Notes under the pieces: model-generated
Told to the model about the DNA's origin: nothing
Database searches by the model: none
What the model saw: the letters and a program-made list of their open reading frames with translations, nothing else
Translations under genes and position numbers: made by a program
Assembly (NCBI GenBank): GCA_964569715.1
Contig: CAZMUD010000054.1
Location: 1-7,306, forward strand
Length of the DNA: 7,306 nt
Source of the DNA: CAZMUD01 sp964569715
GTDB lineage: Bacteria > Chloroflexota > Dehalococcoidia > Dehalococcoidales > UBA2162
Direction of reading: 5' to 3'
Part shown: positions 1 through 5,667 of the stretch, piece by piece
Layout of the letters: each line of letters starts with the position of its first letter
Position numbering within the stretch: position 1 is the stretch's first letter

Positions 1-1041
1 CTATTCTGGATACAGGACGCCTATACCACCACTAACCGCTATCCCTATTCTGAGCCATTGGGAGGTGGGATAAACTATATCCGCAATAGCGTTAAAGCGG
101 TTATTGATGCCTATGATGGCACAGTGACCTTCTATGTCACTGACCCGGAGGATGCTTTAATACGGACCTACCAGTCCATCTTCCCCAAGCTCTTCGTCCC
201 CGCCGGGCAGATGCCCGAGTCCTTGCGAGTCCACCTCCGTTATCCTGAGGACTTCTTCAATATCCAGGCCTCGGTATACCAAACTTACCACATGCGTGAT
301 GCCCGGGTATTCTACAACAAGGAAGACCTGTGGGCTGTGCCCAATGAGGTCTATTTTGGCAGAGAACAGCCTATGGAGCCCTACTATGTCATCATGCGCC
401 TGCCTGATGAGGAGAAGGAGGAATTCCTGCTAATGTTGCCCTTCACCCCGGTGAACAAGAATGTTACTATTGGCTGGCTGGCTGCTCGCTCTGATGGAGA
501 AAACTACGGGAAGCTGCTTGCCTATCTTTTCCCCAAGGAGCGAACGGTGTATGGTCCCAGCCAGATCGAGAATCGAATCGGGCAGGATACCGTCATCACT
601 GAGCAGCTTGCCCTGTGGGGTCGCGGTGGCTCTCGAGTTATCCGCGGCAACCTGCTGCTGATTCCCTTAGGTAAGTCCATTCTGTATGTGGAGCCAGTCT
701 TCCTCGAGGCAGAGACCGGTGGGCTTCCGCAGCTGAAGCGAGTTATTGTAGCTGCCGGTGACCAGATAGCTATGGAACCCACACTGAAGGGAAGCATCGC
801 CGCTATCTTCGGCGCTGAGGCACCACCGACTGAACCGGTGGTCACCCCACCAGCTCTACCAGAAACGGTGGAGCCGGTAGCCGCTGACATAGCCAGCCTG
901 ATTGAAGAGGCTCAGCAGCACTACAACAAGGCACTGCAGAACCAAAGAGAAGGTGATTGGGCTGGCTATGGAGAAGAGATGGATGCTCTAGAAGCAGTAC
1001 TGGCTCAGTTAGCGGAACTCATTACTGAAGAGGAAAGATAG
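1..1041 (+). CDS. UPF0182 family membrane protein, C-terminal part (5' end outside window)
   Basis: The reading frame is open from the first base, so this is the C-terminal 346 residues of a longer protein. The visible part starts with LFWIQDAYTTTNRYPYSEP and continues with INYIRNSVKAVIDAYDGTVTFYV, which I recognise as the conserved block of UPF0182 (COG1615). Members are usually about 900 residues, with an N-terminal set of membrane helices followed by a large soluble region; only the soluble region is here. The phrases GREQPMEPYYVIMRLP and FLLMLPFTPVNKNV are also family-typical. A proline-rich linker (roughly visible residues 272-292) joins a C-terminal helical segment rich in Glu, Gln and Ala, also usual for the family. 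The TTG at 58 is not a real start because the conserved block begins before it. The biochemical function of UPF0182 is unknown. It converges with the MATE gene, with 33 bases between the stops. Confidence 0.92.
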   Translation, partial: LFWIQDAYTTTNRYPYSEPLGGGINYIRNSVKAVIDAYDGTVTFYVTDPEDALIRTYQSIFPKLFVPAGQMPESLRVHLRYPEDFFNIQASVYQTYHMRDARVFYNKEDLWAVPNEVYFGREQPMEPYYVIMRLPDEEKEEFLLMLPFTPVNKNVTIGWLAARSDGENYGKLLAYLFPKERTVYGPSQIENRIGQDTVITEQLALWGRGGSRVIRGNLLLIPLGKSILYVEPVFLEAETGGLPQLKRVIVAAGDQIAMEPTLKGSIAAIFGAEAPPTEPVVTPPALPETVEPVAADIASLIEEAQQHYNKALQNQREGDWAGYGEEMDALEAVLAQLAELITEEER

Positions 1042-1068
1042 CCCGCTGGTTCGACAATCTGGCTTTTT
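1040..1068 (+). terminator. Possible Rho-independent terminator behind the UPF0182 gene
   Basis: AGCC (1040-1043) can pair with GGCT (1061-1064), and inside it GGTT (1048-1051) with AATC (1056-1059, one G-U pair) around a CGAC loop. Four T residues follow directly (1065-1068). The asymmetric internal loop makes the stem weak. The placement, overlapping the UPF0182 stop codon and before the convergent MATE stop, fits termination. Confidence 0.4.
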
Positions 1069-1074
1069 GTTACC

Positions 1075-2484
1075 TCAAAATTGTGAACTATTCAGGGTAG
1101 GTCCGTCTCTGCTGTCGGAACCAGGGCTAGCCTCTGGAGCAAGTGTGCTAGACCACACACCTCGCCGCTGCTGCAGCTTATATTCTCGGAAAAGCCATAG
1201 CCCCGAGACAAGAAAGGCGAGGGTATCTGAAATCGGTAGTGCCAGCCAAACACCGGTTAATCCCCAAATTAAGGACAGAATAAAAAGTAACGGAACAAAG
1301 AAGATGAATTGGCGGACTAGTGAAAGGAACAGGGCTTCCTTACCCTTGGACAAACCCTGAAAAGTGGTGACAAACAAAATTGACGGGCCAACAATAATCA
1401 GCGCTGACAAACCAATACGCATAGCGGGCACAGCGATAGCCAGCAGTTCAGGGTCATCACTAAAGATGCTAACAAGGTCAGGGGCGAAGATTTCCAGTAC
1501 CACCGTGGTCACACCCATGAGCAACACAAGACCACCTGAAGCTAACTTAACAGCCCGCCACAACCGGTCCCAGAGGCGAGCCCCAAAATTAAAGCCCACG
1601 ATGGGTAAAAGCCCCATGGAGACACCAAACATAGGCATAAACGCCAGGTCAGCAATACGTATGGTGATGCCAACAGCGGCCAGGGCTAACGACCCGAAGG
1701 CTGAAAGGACGTAGTTGACCAAGGCAAAGACCACGCTCTCCGCAAATTCCATTATCATTGAGGGAAAGCCGACACGGTAAATATCCCGCAGTATCGGCAG
1801 TCTGGGTCTAAGATGCGGTAGTTTTATCCGGTAAGCAGATTCGCGGCCGACAATGTAATAAAAACTGAGCCCAGCGCCGATTAGTTGCGCGATTACCGTG
1901 GCCAGAGCCGCCCCGCGAACACCCAGTTCTGGAAAAGGGCCGAAGCCAAAAATGAGAAACGGGTCGAGGATAATGTTAATAACCGAGGCAATAATCATAA
2001 ATGCCATGGGCCTAACAGCGTCCCCTGAACCGCGCAACAGGCTACCAGCCATTATCATAAAAAAGAGGAAAGGCACGCCAAGGCCAATGACTGTCAGGTA
2101 TTGTGTGGCAAAGTCCATAATATCCGGGGTAGCGCCGCTGACAGTCAGAATAGGCTCGGGAAAGAAAACGGCAGCTGCTAGGAAGATAGCACCAAAGAAG
2201 GCGGCCAGTGAGAAAACCTGCCCGGCGACCTGGTTGGTAGCTTCAATGTTTCTCTCACCAAAACGCCGAGAGGCAAGCGCATTGATGCCAATGCCAGAGC
2301 CAACGCCGATGGCGATAAGCAATATGTGGTAAGGCAGAACAATAGTCAGTGCGGCGATAGCCCGATACCCTATCTGGGACACCCAGAAGGTATCAACCAA
2401 ATTATAAAGCGCCATGGTTATCATTGAAGCCATTCCAGGCAGGCTCAAACTGATGAGTAGCCTGCCTAATGGCGCCTCACCCAA
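1075..2484 (-). CDS. MATE family efflux transporter
   Basis: This 469-residue, strongly hydrophobic protein reads as a multidrug and toxin extrusion (MATE) transporter, which exports organic compounds across the inner membrane using a Na+ or H+ gradient. About 12 membrane helices fall into two halves (residues about 7-215 and 230-435). Family-typical text includes LSLPGMASMITMALYNLVDTFWV near the start (quoted up to residue 35 in pieces), the GSGDAVRPM loop (152-160), LDPFLIFGFGPFPELGVRG (173-191) and GFNFGARLWDRLWRA (297-311). The tail after residue 436 is hydrophilic and poorly conserved. The listed start is TTG at 2484, with only a weak AGG before it. The frame stays open upstream to a stop at 2544, and a strong AGGAGA lies at 2538-2543. 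The extra residues ELDKSTELTETTRRL look like a normal MATE N-terminus, so the true start is probably near 2529. The substrate cannot be told from sequence. Confidence 0.93.
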   Translation of the reverse strand: MGEAPLGRLLISLSLPGMASMITMALYNLVDTFWVSQIGYRAIAALTIVLPYHILLIAIGVGSGIGINALASRRFGERNIEATNQVAGQVFSLAAFFGAIFLAAAVFFPEPILTVSGATPDIMDFATQYLTVIGLGVPFLFFMIMAGSLLRGSGDAVRPMAFMIIASVINIILDPFLIFGFGPFPELGVRGAALATVIAQLIGAGLSFYYIVGRESAYRIKLPHLRPRLPILRDIYRVGFPSMIMEFAESVVFALVNYVLSAFGSLALAAVGITIRIADLAFMPMFGVSMGLLPIVGFNFGARLWDRLWRAVKLASGGLVLLMGVTTVVLEIFAPDLVSIFSDDPELLAIAVPAMRIGLSALIIVGPSILFVTTFQGLSKGKEALFLSLVRQFIFFVPLLFILSLIWGLTGVWLALPISDTLAFLVSGLWLFREYKLQQRRGVWSSTLAPEASPGSDSRDGPTLNSSQF

Positions 2485-2537
2485 GCGCCTGGTAGTTTCT
2501 GTCAGTTCGGTACTCTTATCCAGTTCTATTTCGTCTA

Positions 2538-2543
2538 TCTCCT
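2538..2543 (-). promoter_or_regulatory. Shine-Dalgarno site implying an upstream start for the MATE gene
   Basis: On the minus strand this reads AGGAGA. It is 53 bases from the TTG at 2484, too far to serve it, but 8 bases ahead of an in-frame ATA (2529-2527); an in-frame CTG lies at 2523-2521. No in-frame ATG, GTG or TTG lies between the upstream stop at 2544-2542 and the TTG at 2484. Translation may therefore begin at a non-standard codon. Confidence 0.55.
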
Positions 2544-2562
2544 ATCTAGTTACACGGTGCTT

Positions 2563-2581
2563 CAGTGTCTATGTTACACTG
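2563..2581. repeat. Inverted repeat CAGTGT-N7-ACACTG, candidate operator
   Basis: Two perfect 6-base arms (2563-2568 and 2576-2581) are separated by 7 bases. The right arm lies in GTTACACTG, and a related GTTACACGGTG begins at 2549. The site lies 20-38 bases before the MATE ribosome binding site on the minus strand, where a repressor could act. Short palindromes also occur by chance, so the role is inferred only from position. Confidence 0.3.
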
Positions 2582-2664
2582 GGCGTATGTTGCCGGGAAC
2601 ACTTGAATAAATCTAAAGTAATTCAACTAAGTATGTGATAACCTAACCCAAAACTACCGTGGCT

Positions 2665-2670
2665 ATTATA
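2665..2670 (-). promoter_or_regulatory. Possible -10 element for the MATE gene
   Basis: The minus strand reads exactly TATAAT here, about 120 bases before the likely MATE ribosome binding site. The hexamer 17 bases upstream (GTGGTG) is a poor -35, so the promoter would need an activator or another sigma preference. A 13-base palindrome exactly fills the spacer. Confidence 0.3.
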
Positions 2671-2674
2671 CACT

Positions 2675-2687
2675 AAAGGGACCCTTT
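2675..2687. repeat. Perfect 13-base palindrome AAAGGGACCCTTT, candidate operator
   Basis: AAAGGG and CCCTTT flank a single central A. The element exactly occupies the spacer upstream of the minus-strand TATAAT at 2670-2665, and lies about 85 bases upstream of the pdxS -35 hexamer. A protein bound here could block transcription of the MATE gene. No family of regulator can be named from it. Confidence 0.35.
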
Positions 2688-2771
2688 CACCACCTAATCG
2701 TCAGGTCACTTATGTAACCATCATCCCCCGCTGTCATATTAAGCAATGGCGGCAGACCTATTTCTTCACAA

Positions 2772-2800
2772 TTGACAAACTTTGGAGCGAATGACATAAT
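2772..2800 (+). promoter_or_regulatory. Sigma70-type promoter for pdxS
   Basis: A perfect TTGACA (2772-2777) is followed after exactly 17 bases by CATAAT (2795-2800), five of six matches to the -10 consensus. Transcription would begin near 2807 and give a leader of about 85 bases. This is one of the best promoter matches in the window and suggests strong basal expression. Confidence 0.75.
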
Positions 2801-2877
2801 ACCTTACAGGCTAGGGTAGTCCGGGATAGTGTTCAGCCCTCTGGCATATTATTGAGTTTTTAGGTGGAGCCGAGGCG

Positions 2878-2886
2878 AAGGAGGTG
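2878..2886 (+). promoter_or_regulatory. Strong ribosome binding site of pdxS
   Basis: AAGGAGGTG is a near-perfect match to the anti-Shine-Dalgarno sequence, with 7 bases from the AGGAGG core to the ATG at 2892. It fixes the pdxS start and points to efficient translation. Confidence 0.85.
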
Positions 2887-2891
2887 CTTAG

Positions 2892-3773
2892 ATGGATAAA
2901 GGTACATGGACGGTCAAGAAGGGATTAGCCCAGATGCTGAAGGGCGGGGTAATCATGGATGTGGTCACTCCGGAGCACGCCAAGATTGCTGAGGAGGCTG
3001 GTGCCTGCGCTGTCATGGCTTTGGAGCGGGTGCCGGCTGACATTCGGGCAGCCGGAGGAGTAGCTCGCATGGCTGACCCCAGCGTTATCACTGCCATCAT
3101 GGAAGTGGTCAGCATACCGGTGATGGCAAAATGCCGTATTGGCCACTTCGTTGAGGCACAGGTGTTGGAATCGCTGGGTGTCGATTATATCGACGAATCT
3201 GAGGTATTAACCCCGGCTGACGAAAAGCACCATGTCTGGAAGCATGATTTTAAGGTCCCCTTCGTCTGTGGCTGCCGAGACCTGGGAGAAGCATTGAGGC
3301 GTATCGCTGAGGGGGCTGCCATGATAAGGACTAAGGGTGAGGCAGGGACGGGGAACATTGTGGAAGCGGTAAAGCATATGAGAGCGGTTCAGGATGGAAT
3401 TCGTCGCCTGCAAAACATACCTCCTGACGAACTGAGCGCTGAGGCGAAGGCATTGGGCGCCCCATTAGAGTTGGTCATGGAAATCCATGAAACCGGGAAG
3501 CTACCAGTTGTTAACTTCGCCGCTGGAGGCGTGGCTACCCCGTCAGACGCCGCCCTGATGATGCAACTGGGAGCAGATGGCATATTCGTCGGCTCGGGCA
3601 TTTTCAAGTCGAGCAACCCGCCGGTAATGGCTAAAGCCATAGTCCAAGCGACCACCCATTACAATGACCCCAGTGTCCTGGCCGAGGTCTCCAAGGGGCT
3701 GGGTGAAGCCATGCACGGCTTGGAGCTCAGCTCCATACCCAAGGAAGAACTTCTGGCGACAAGAGGATGGTAG
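2892..3773 (+). CDS. pdxS: Pyridoxal 5'-phosphate synthase, synthase subunit PdxS
   Basis: PdxS (SNZ/PDX1 family) makes pyridoxal 5'-phosphate from ribose 5-phosphate, glyceraldehyde 3-phosphate and ammonia in the cytosol, as a dodecamer of TIM barrels; the ammonia normally comes from the glutaminase PdxT. At 293 residues it has the usual length. The catalytic residues are all visible: Asp23, Lys80 in PVMAKCRIGH (which binds the ribose) and Lys148 in MIRTKGEAGTGN, matching Asp24, Lys81 and Lys149 of the Bacillus enzyme. The phosphate-binding segments GGVATPSDAAL and GIFVGSGIFKS are intact near residues 212-240. The protein begins with the typical GTWTVKKGLAQMLKGGVIMDV block, so the ATG is secure. 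No pdxT lies next to it: the following gene is on the other strand, so the partner must be elsewhere. It appears to be transcribed alone. Confidence 0.98.
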   Translation: MDKGTWTVKKGLAQMLKGGVIMDVVTPEHAKIAEEAGACAVMALERVPADIRAAGGVARMADPSVITAIMEVVSIPVMAKCRIGHFVEAQVLESLGVDYIDESEVLTPADEKHHVWKHDFKVPFVCGCRDLGEALRRIAEGAAMIRTKGEAGTGNIVEAVKHMRAVQDGIRRLQNIPPDELSAEAKALGAPLELVMEIHETGKLPVVNFAAGGVATPSDAALMMQLGADGIFVGSGIFKSSNPPVMAKAIVQATTHYNDPSVLAEVSKGLGEAMHGLELSSIPKEELLATRGW

Positions 3774-3930
3774 TGGCTTCCTCCCCCGTTTAGCTATTGT
3801 GCCCCGAGGTTACAGCCCGGCGGAGGGGCAACGGAATATATAGGTGGGGCTGGATAGACCAAGACCTGAAATACGAGATGACAGGAATAAGAGAATAATA
3901 TAGGCTTAGGCACTGAGAGGACATACCAAT

Positions 3931-3963
3931 AGAAAAAGGGCCGGAAGGTTCAAACCTTTCGGC
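3931..3963 (-). terminator. Rho-independent terminator of the acyl-CoA synthetase-like gene
   Basis: Arms 3940-3949 and 3954-3963 form a 10-base-pair stem (GCCGGAAGGT against ACCTTTCGGC, with one G-U-type mismatch) closed by a four-base loop. Read on the minus strand, the stem is followed by CCTTTTTCT (T run at 3937-3933). It starts 34 bases past the stop codon at 3997. The plus strand has no T run after the stem, so it should act mainly in the minus direction. Confidence 0.85.
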
Positions 3964-3996
3964 TCTGCGCATTAGAGGAAGTCGAATATACTACTA

Positions 3997-5448
3997 TTAG
4001 CCGATAGCTCCTCTCCTCTGGTAGTAACTGACCACCTGAATAATGGCACTAGCCGCCTCTTCGGCAGTGGGGTAGACGGGGATTTGAGCTCTAATGAGGT
4101 TCGCTTTCTGCTCAGCGAGGCCTCTCCAGCGCTGGCTGTCAAAATCCTCTACCCCCAAAGTTCCGGTATTCAACACAACTGCCACCGGCTTTGTCGTATT
4201 CCTTTTTATGCTCATGATATTCTCTGCCTCTATCGTAGCGATGCCAGCCAATTCAGCCCCGGAAAAAGGCCCACCCACAGTTATGTTGGCAACGACCAGG
4301 TCAAAATGGGGGCTTTGAGCCATCATACGCAGTATGTTTGCACCGAGATTGCTAACCCGGGCCTCGTCAGGAAAGATTGACACATCTACCGGATTTCTTA
4401 TCCAGCCCCACCATAATTTAGGCACTGTCTTTTCAATCTCCCGCTCAATATCCGGCGATAAAGGAACCACTCTGAAGCCTGCCTCCTCCCATCCACCAGC
4501 GGAGAGCACACTCATGCCACCACCACCCCCGGCAACGCCCACCCTTGTCCCTACAACCGGAGGCAGGAACGCAAAAGAAACTACCAGATTCATCATGTCT
4601 TTCAGATTCCAAGCCTGGATAGCCCCTGACTGCTTTATAGCCGCCTCCCAGGTTGTGAGGGAGCCAGCCAGGGCACCAGTATGAGAGGCGGCGGCTCTAG
4701 CCCCAGCATTACCCCTGCCCGCTTTCAGGACGATGACTGGCTTGGAACGGCTTGCCCGACTAAGAACATCGAAAAATCTCCTCCCATCTTTCACCCCTTC
4801 AATATAGCTGGCAATCACCTCGGTCTCAGGGTCATGGCTGAGGTATTCGAGATAGTCAGCTTCGTTAAGGTCAAGAGCATTGCCATAGCTTATGACCTTG
4901 CTGAAACGAATACCCCGCAGGGAGGCATAATTGATAAACTCCGTAGCTGCCCCCCCGCTTTGAGAAAGCACGCCTACTTTGCCTGGCTCGGTGGGGAAGT
5001 CGTAAGCAAAGGCAATCCCTTCCCTGGGATGATAAATACCCATACAGTTGGGGCCGATGAGGCGAATACCAAGTTTCCTGGCTTGTCGCAATATCCTTGC
5101 CTCCAGCCTGGCGGCATCCTTCGACCCTGTCTCGCTAAAGCGAGCGGTGTAAAGATGGACAACTTGAACCCCTTTCTGGGGACATTGCGACAAAAACTCA
5201 GATACCTTCAAGGCAGGCAGGCAACAGATTACATAGTCAACAGTCCCAGGTACATCTTTTAGAGCGGGATAGGCCTTGAGACCCAAAACCTCTGACCAGT
5301 TCATGGCTACCGGGTAGATTTGTCCCCGATAGCCATAATTCAGCAGGTGAAGCACAAAACGGTATCCTATAGACGAAGGATTCCCTGAAGCTCCAACGAC
5401 AGCGATGGAGCGTGGATGAAAAGCAGTATCTAATTTCTCACTGACCAT
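3997..5448 (-). CDS. NDP-forming acyl-CoA synthetase alpha-type protein (CoA-binding domain)
   Basis: This 483-residue protein resembles the alpha subunit or half of NDP-forming acetate/acyl-CoA ligases, which interconvert acyl-CoA, ADP and phosphate with the free acid, CoA and ATP. Domains in order: an N-terminal Rossmann CoA-binding domain (residues about 6-140; IAVVGAS at 15-21, IGPNCMG at 131-137), a succinyl-CoA-synthetase-like domain (about 155-290; VGVLSQSGG at 158-166) containing ASHTGAL with His256, which matches the phosphorylated histidine, and a further ligase domain (about 300-483). An ATP-grasp beta domain is neither fused nor encoded nearby, so activity would need a partner from elsewhere. 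I chose the ATG at 5448 because GAGGAG lies 6 bases before it. An upstream GTG at 5523 would sit about 8 bases after the predicted transcript start. The acid substrate is unknown. Confidence 0.88.
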   Translation of the reverse strand: MVSEKLDTAFHPRSIAVVGASGNPSSIGYRFVLHLLNYGYRGQIYPVAMNWSEVLGLKAYPALKDVPGTVDYVICCLPALKVSEFLSQCPQKGVQVVHLYTARFSETGSKDAARLEARILRQARKLGIRLIGPNCMGIYHPREGIAFAYDFPTEPGKVGVLSQSGGAATEFINYASLRGIRFSKVISYGNALDLNEADYLEYLSHDPETEVIASYIEGVKDGRRFFDVLSRASRSKPVIVLKAGRGNAGARAAASHTGALAGSLTTWEAAIKQSGAIQAWNLKDMMNLVVSFAFLPPVVGTRVGVAGGGGGMSVLSAGGWEEAGFRVVPLSPDIEREIEKTVPKLWWGWIRNPVDVSIFPDEARVSNLGANILRMMAQSPHFDLVVANITVGGPFSGAELAGIATIEAENIMSIKRNTTKPVAVVLNTGTLGVEDFDSQRWRGLAEQKANLIRAQIPVYPTAEEAASAIIQVVSYYQRRGAIG

Positions 5449-5454
5449 CGCCAA

Positions 5455-5460
5455 CTCCTC
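5455..5460 (-). promoter_or_regulatory. Ribosome binding site that decides the synthetase start
   Basis: The minus strand reads GAGGAG, 6 bases before the ATG at 5448-5446. It supports this start over the in-frame GTG at 5523 and ATG at 5517, which would add about 25 residues with no counterpart in the CoA-binding domain. Confidence 0.75.
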
Positions 5461-5537
5461 AATAGGCTCAGATATAAAGTCAATTCCCACATAGGCGATG
5501 AAAGCGCCGATTGGCATCAACACACCAGTTCCTAATG

Positions 5538-5566
5538 ATTATCCTCAAAAGAGCACTGCCTGTCAA
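5538..5566 (-). promoter_or_regulatory. Sigma70-type promoter for the synthetase gene
   Basis: On the minus strand a perfect TTGACA (5566-5561) is followed after exactly 17 bases by GATAAT (5543-5538), five of six consensus. Transcription would start near 5531, giving a leader of about 83 bases before the ATG at 5448. Confidence 0.75.
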
Positions 5567-5618
5567 CAGAAATGATAGGGCCAGCTATTACCGTTGGTAA
5601 GTTGCTGGACTAAACCGC

Positions 5619-5647
5619 TTGCCTCCTCTCTTAGGGTAGATTATAAT
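5619..5647 (+). promoter_or_regulatory. Sigma70-type promoter for the radical SAM gene
   Basis: TTGCCT (5619-5624) is followed after exactly 17 bases by a perfect TATAAT (5642-5647). The start would be near 5653-5654, only about 14 bases before the ATG at 5668, with the GGGGAG ribosome binding site (5653-5658) at the very 5' end of the message. About 50 bases separate it from the minus-strand promoter at 5538-5566, so the two genes are divergently transcribed. Confidence 0.7.
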
Positions 5648-5667
5648 GAGGTGGGGAGAGTACCATT

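Larger units (their letters stand above)
2485..2891. other. Divergent intergenic control region between MATE and pdxS
   Basis: About 400 bases without a convincing gene (about 360 if the MATE protein starts at 2529). It holds the pdxS promoter and ribosome binding site, a weak candidate promoter on the minus strand, and two palindromes (2563-2581 and 2675-2687). I saw no tRNA, riboswitch fold or small gene. A forward frame entering it from 2414 is antisense to the MATE gene and has no family signature. Confidence 0.7.

Noticed and set aside
522..890. 122-codon minus-strand frame inside the UPF0182 gene
   Set aside because: It lies opposite conserved UPF0182 coding sequence and has a typical shadow composition.
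1067..2638. Four plus-strand open frames across the MATE region
   Set aside because: They run antisense to a well-supported transporter, are low-complexity in composition (rich in Arg, Pro, Ser, Thr) and show no family signature.
2695..2716. GGTCAC-TTAT-GTAACC imperfect hairpin
   Set aside because: Six pairs with a mismatch and no link to a promoter element; expected by chance in a region of this size.
3776..3828. GC-rich inverted segments after the pdxS stop (GGCT/AGCC, CCTC/GAGG, GCCCC/GGGGC)
   Set aside because: The possible stems compete with one another, contain large loops, and no T run follows, so I could not support a terminator or structured RNA.
3790..3972. 60-codon minus-strand frame between pdxS and the synthetase gene
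   Set aside because: It begins just past the synthetase stop and runs straight through the strong terminator stem at 3940-3963; no ribosome binding site and no recognisable protein.
4681..5262. 193-codon open frame on the plus strand inside the synthetase gene
   Set aside because: It is antisense to a gene with clear CoA-binding motifs, its translation has no recognisable domain, and it has no good ribosome binding site; it mirrors codon bias of the real gene.
5449..5523. 25-residue N-terminal extension of the synthetase from GTG at 5523
   Set aside because: The predicted transcript start near 5531 leaves almost no leader, while the ATG at 5448 has GAGGAG at ideal spacing and begins right before the CoA-binding fold.
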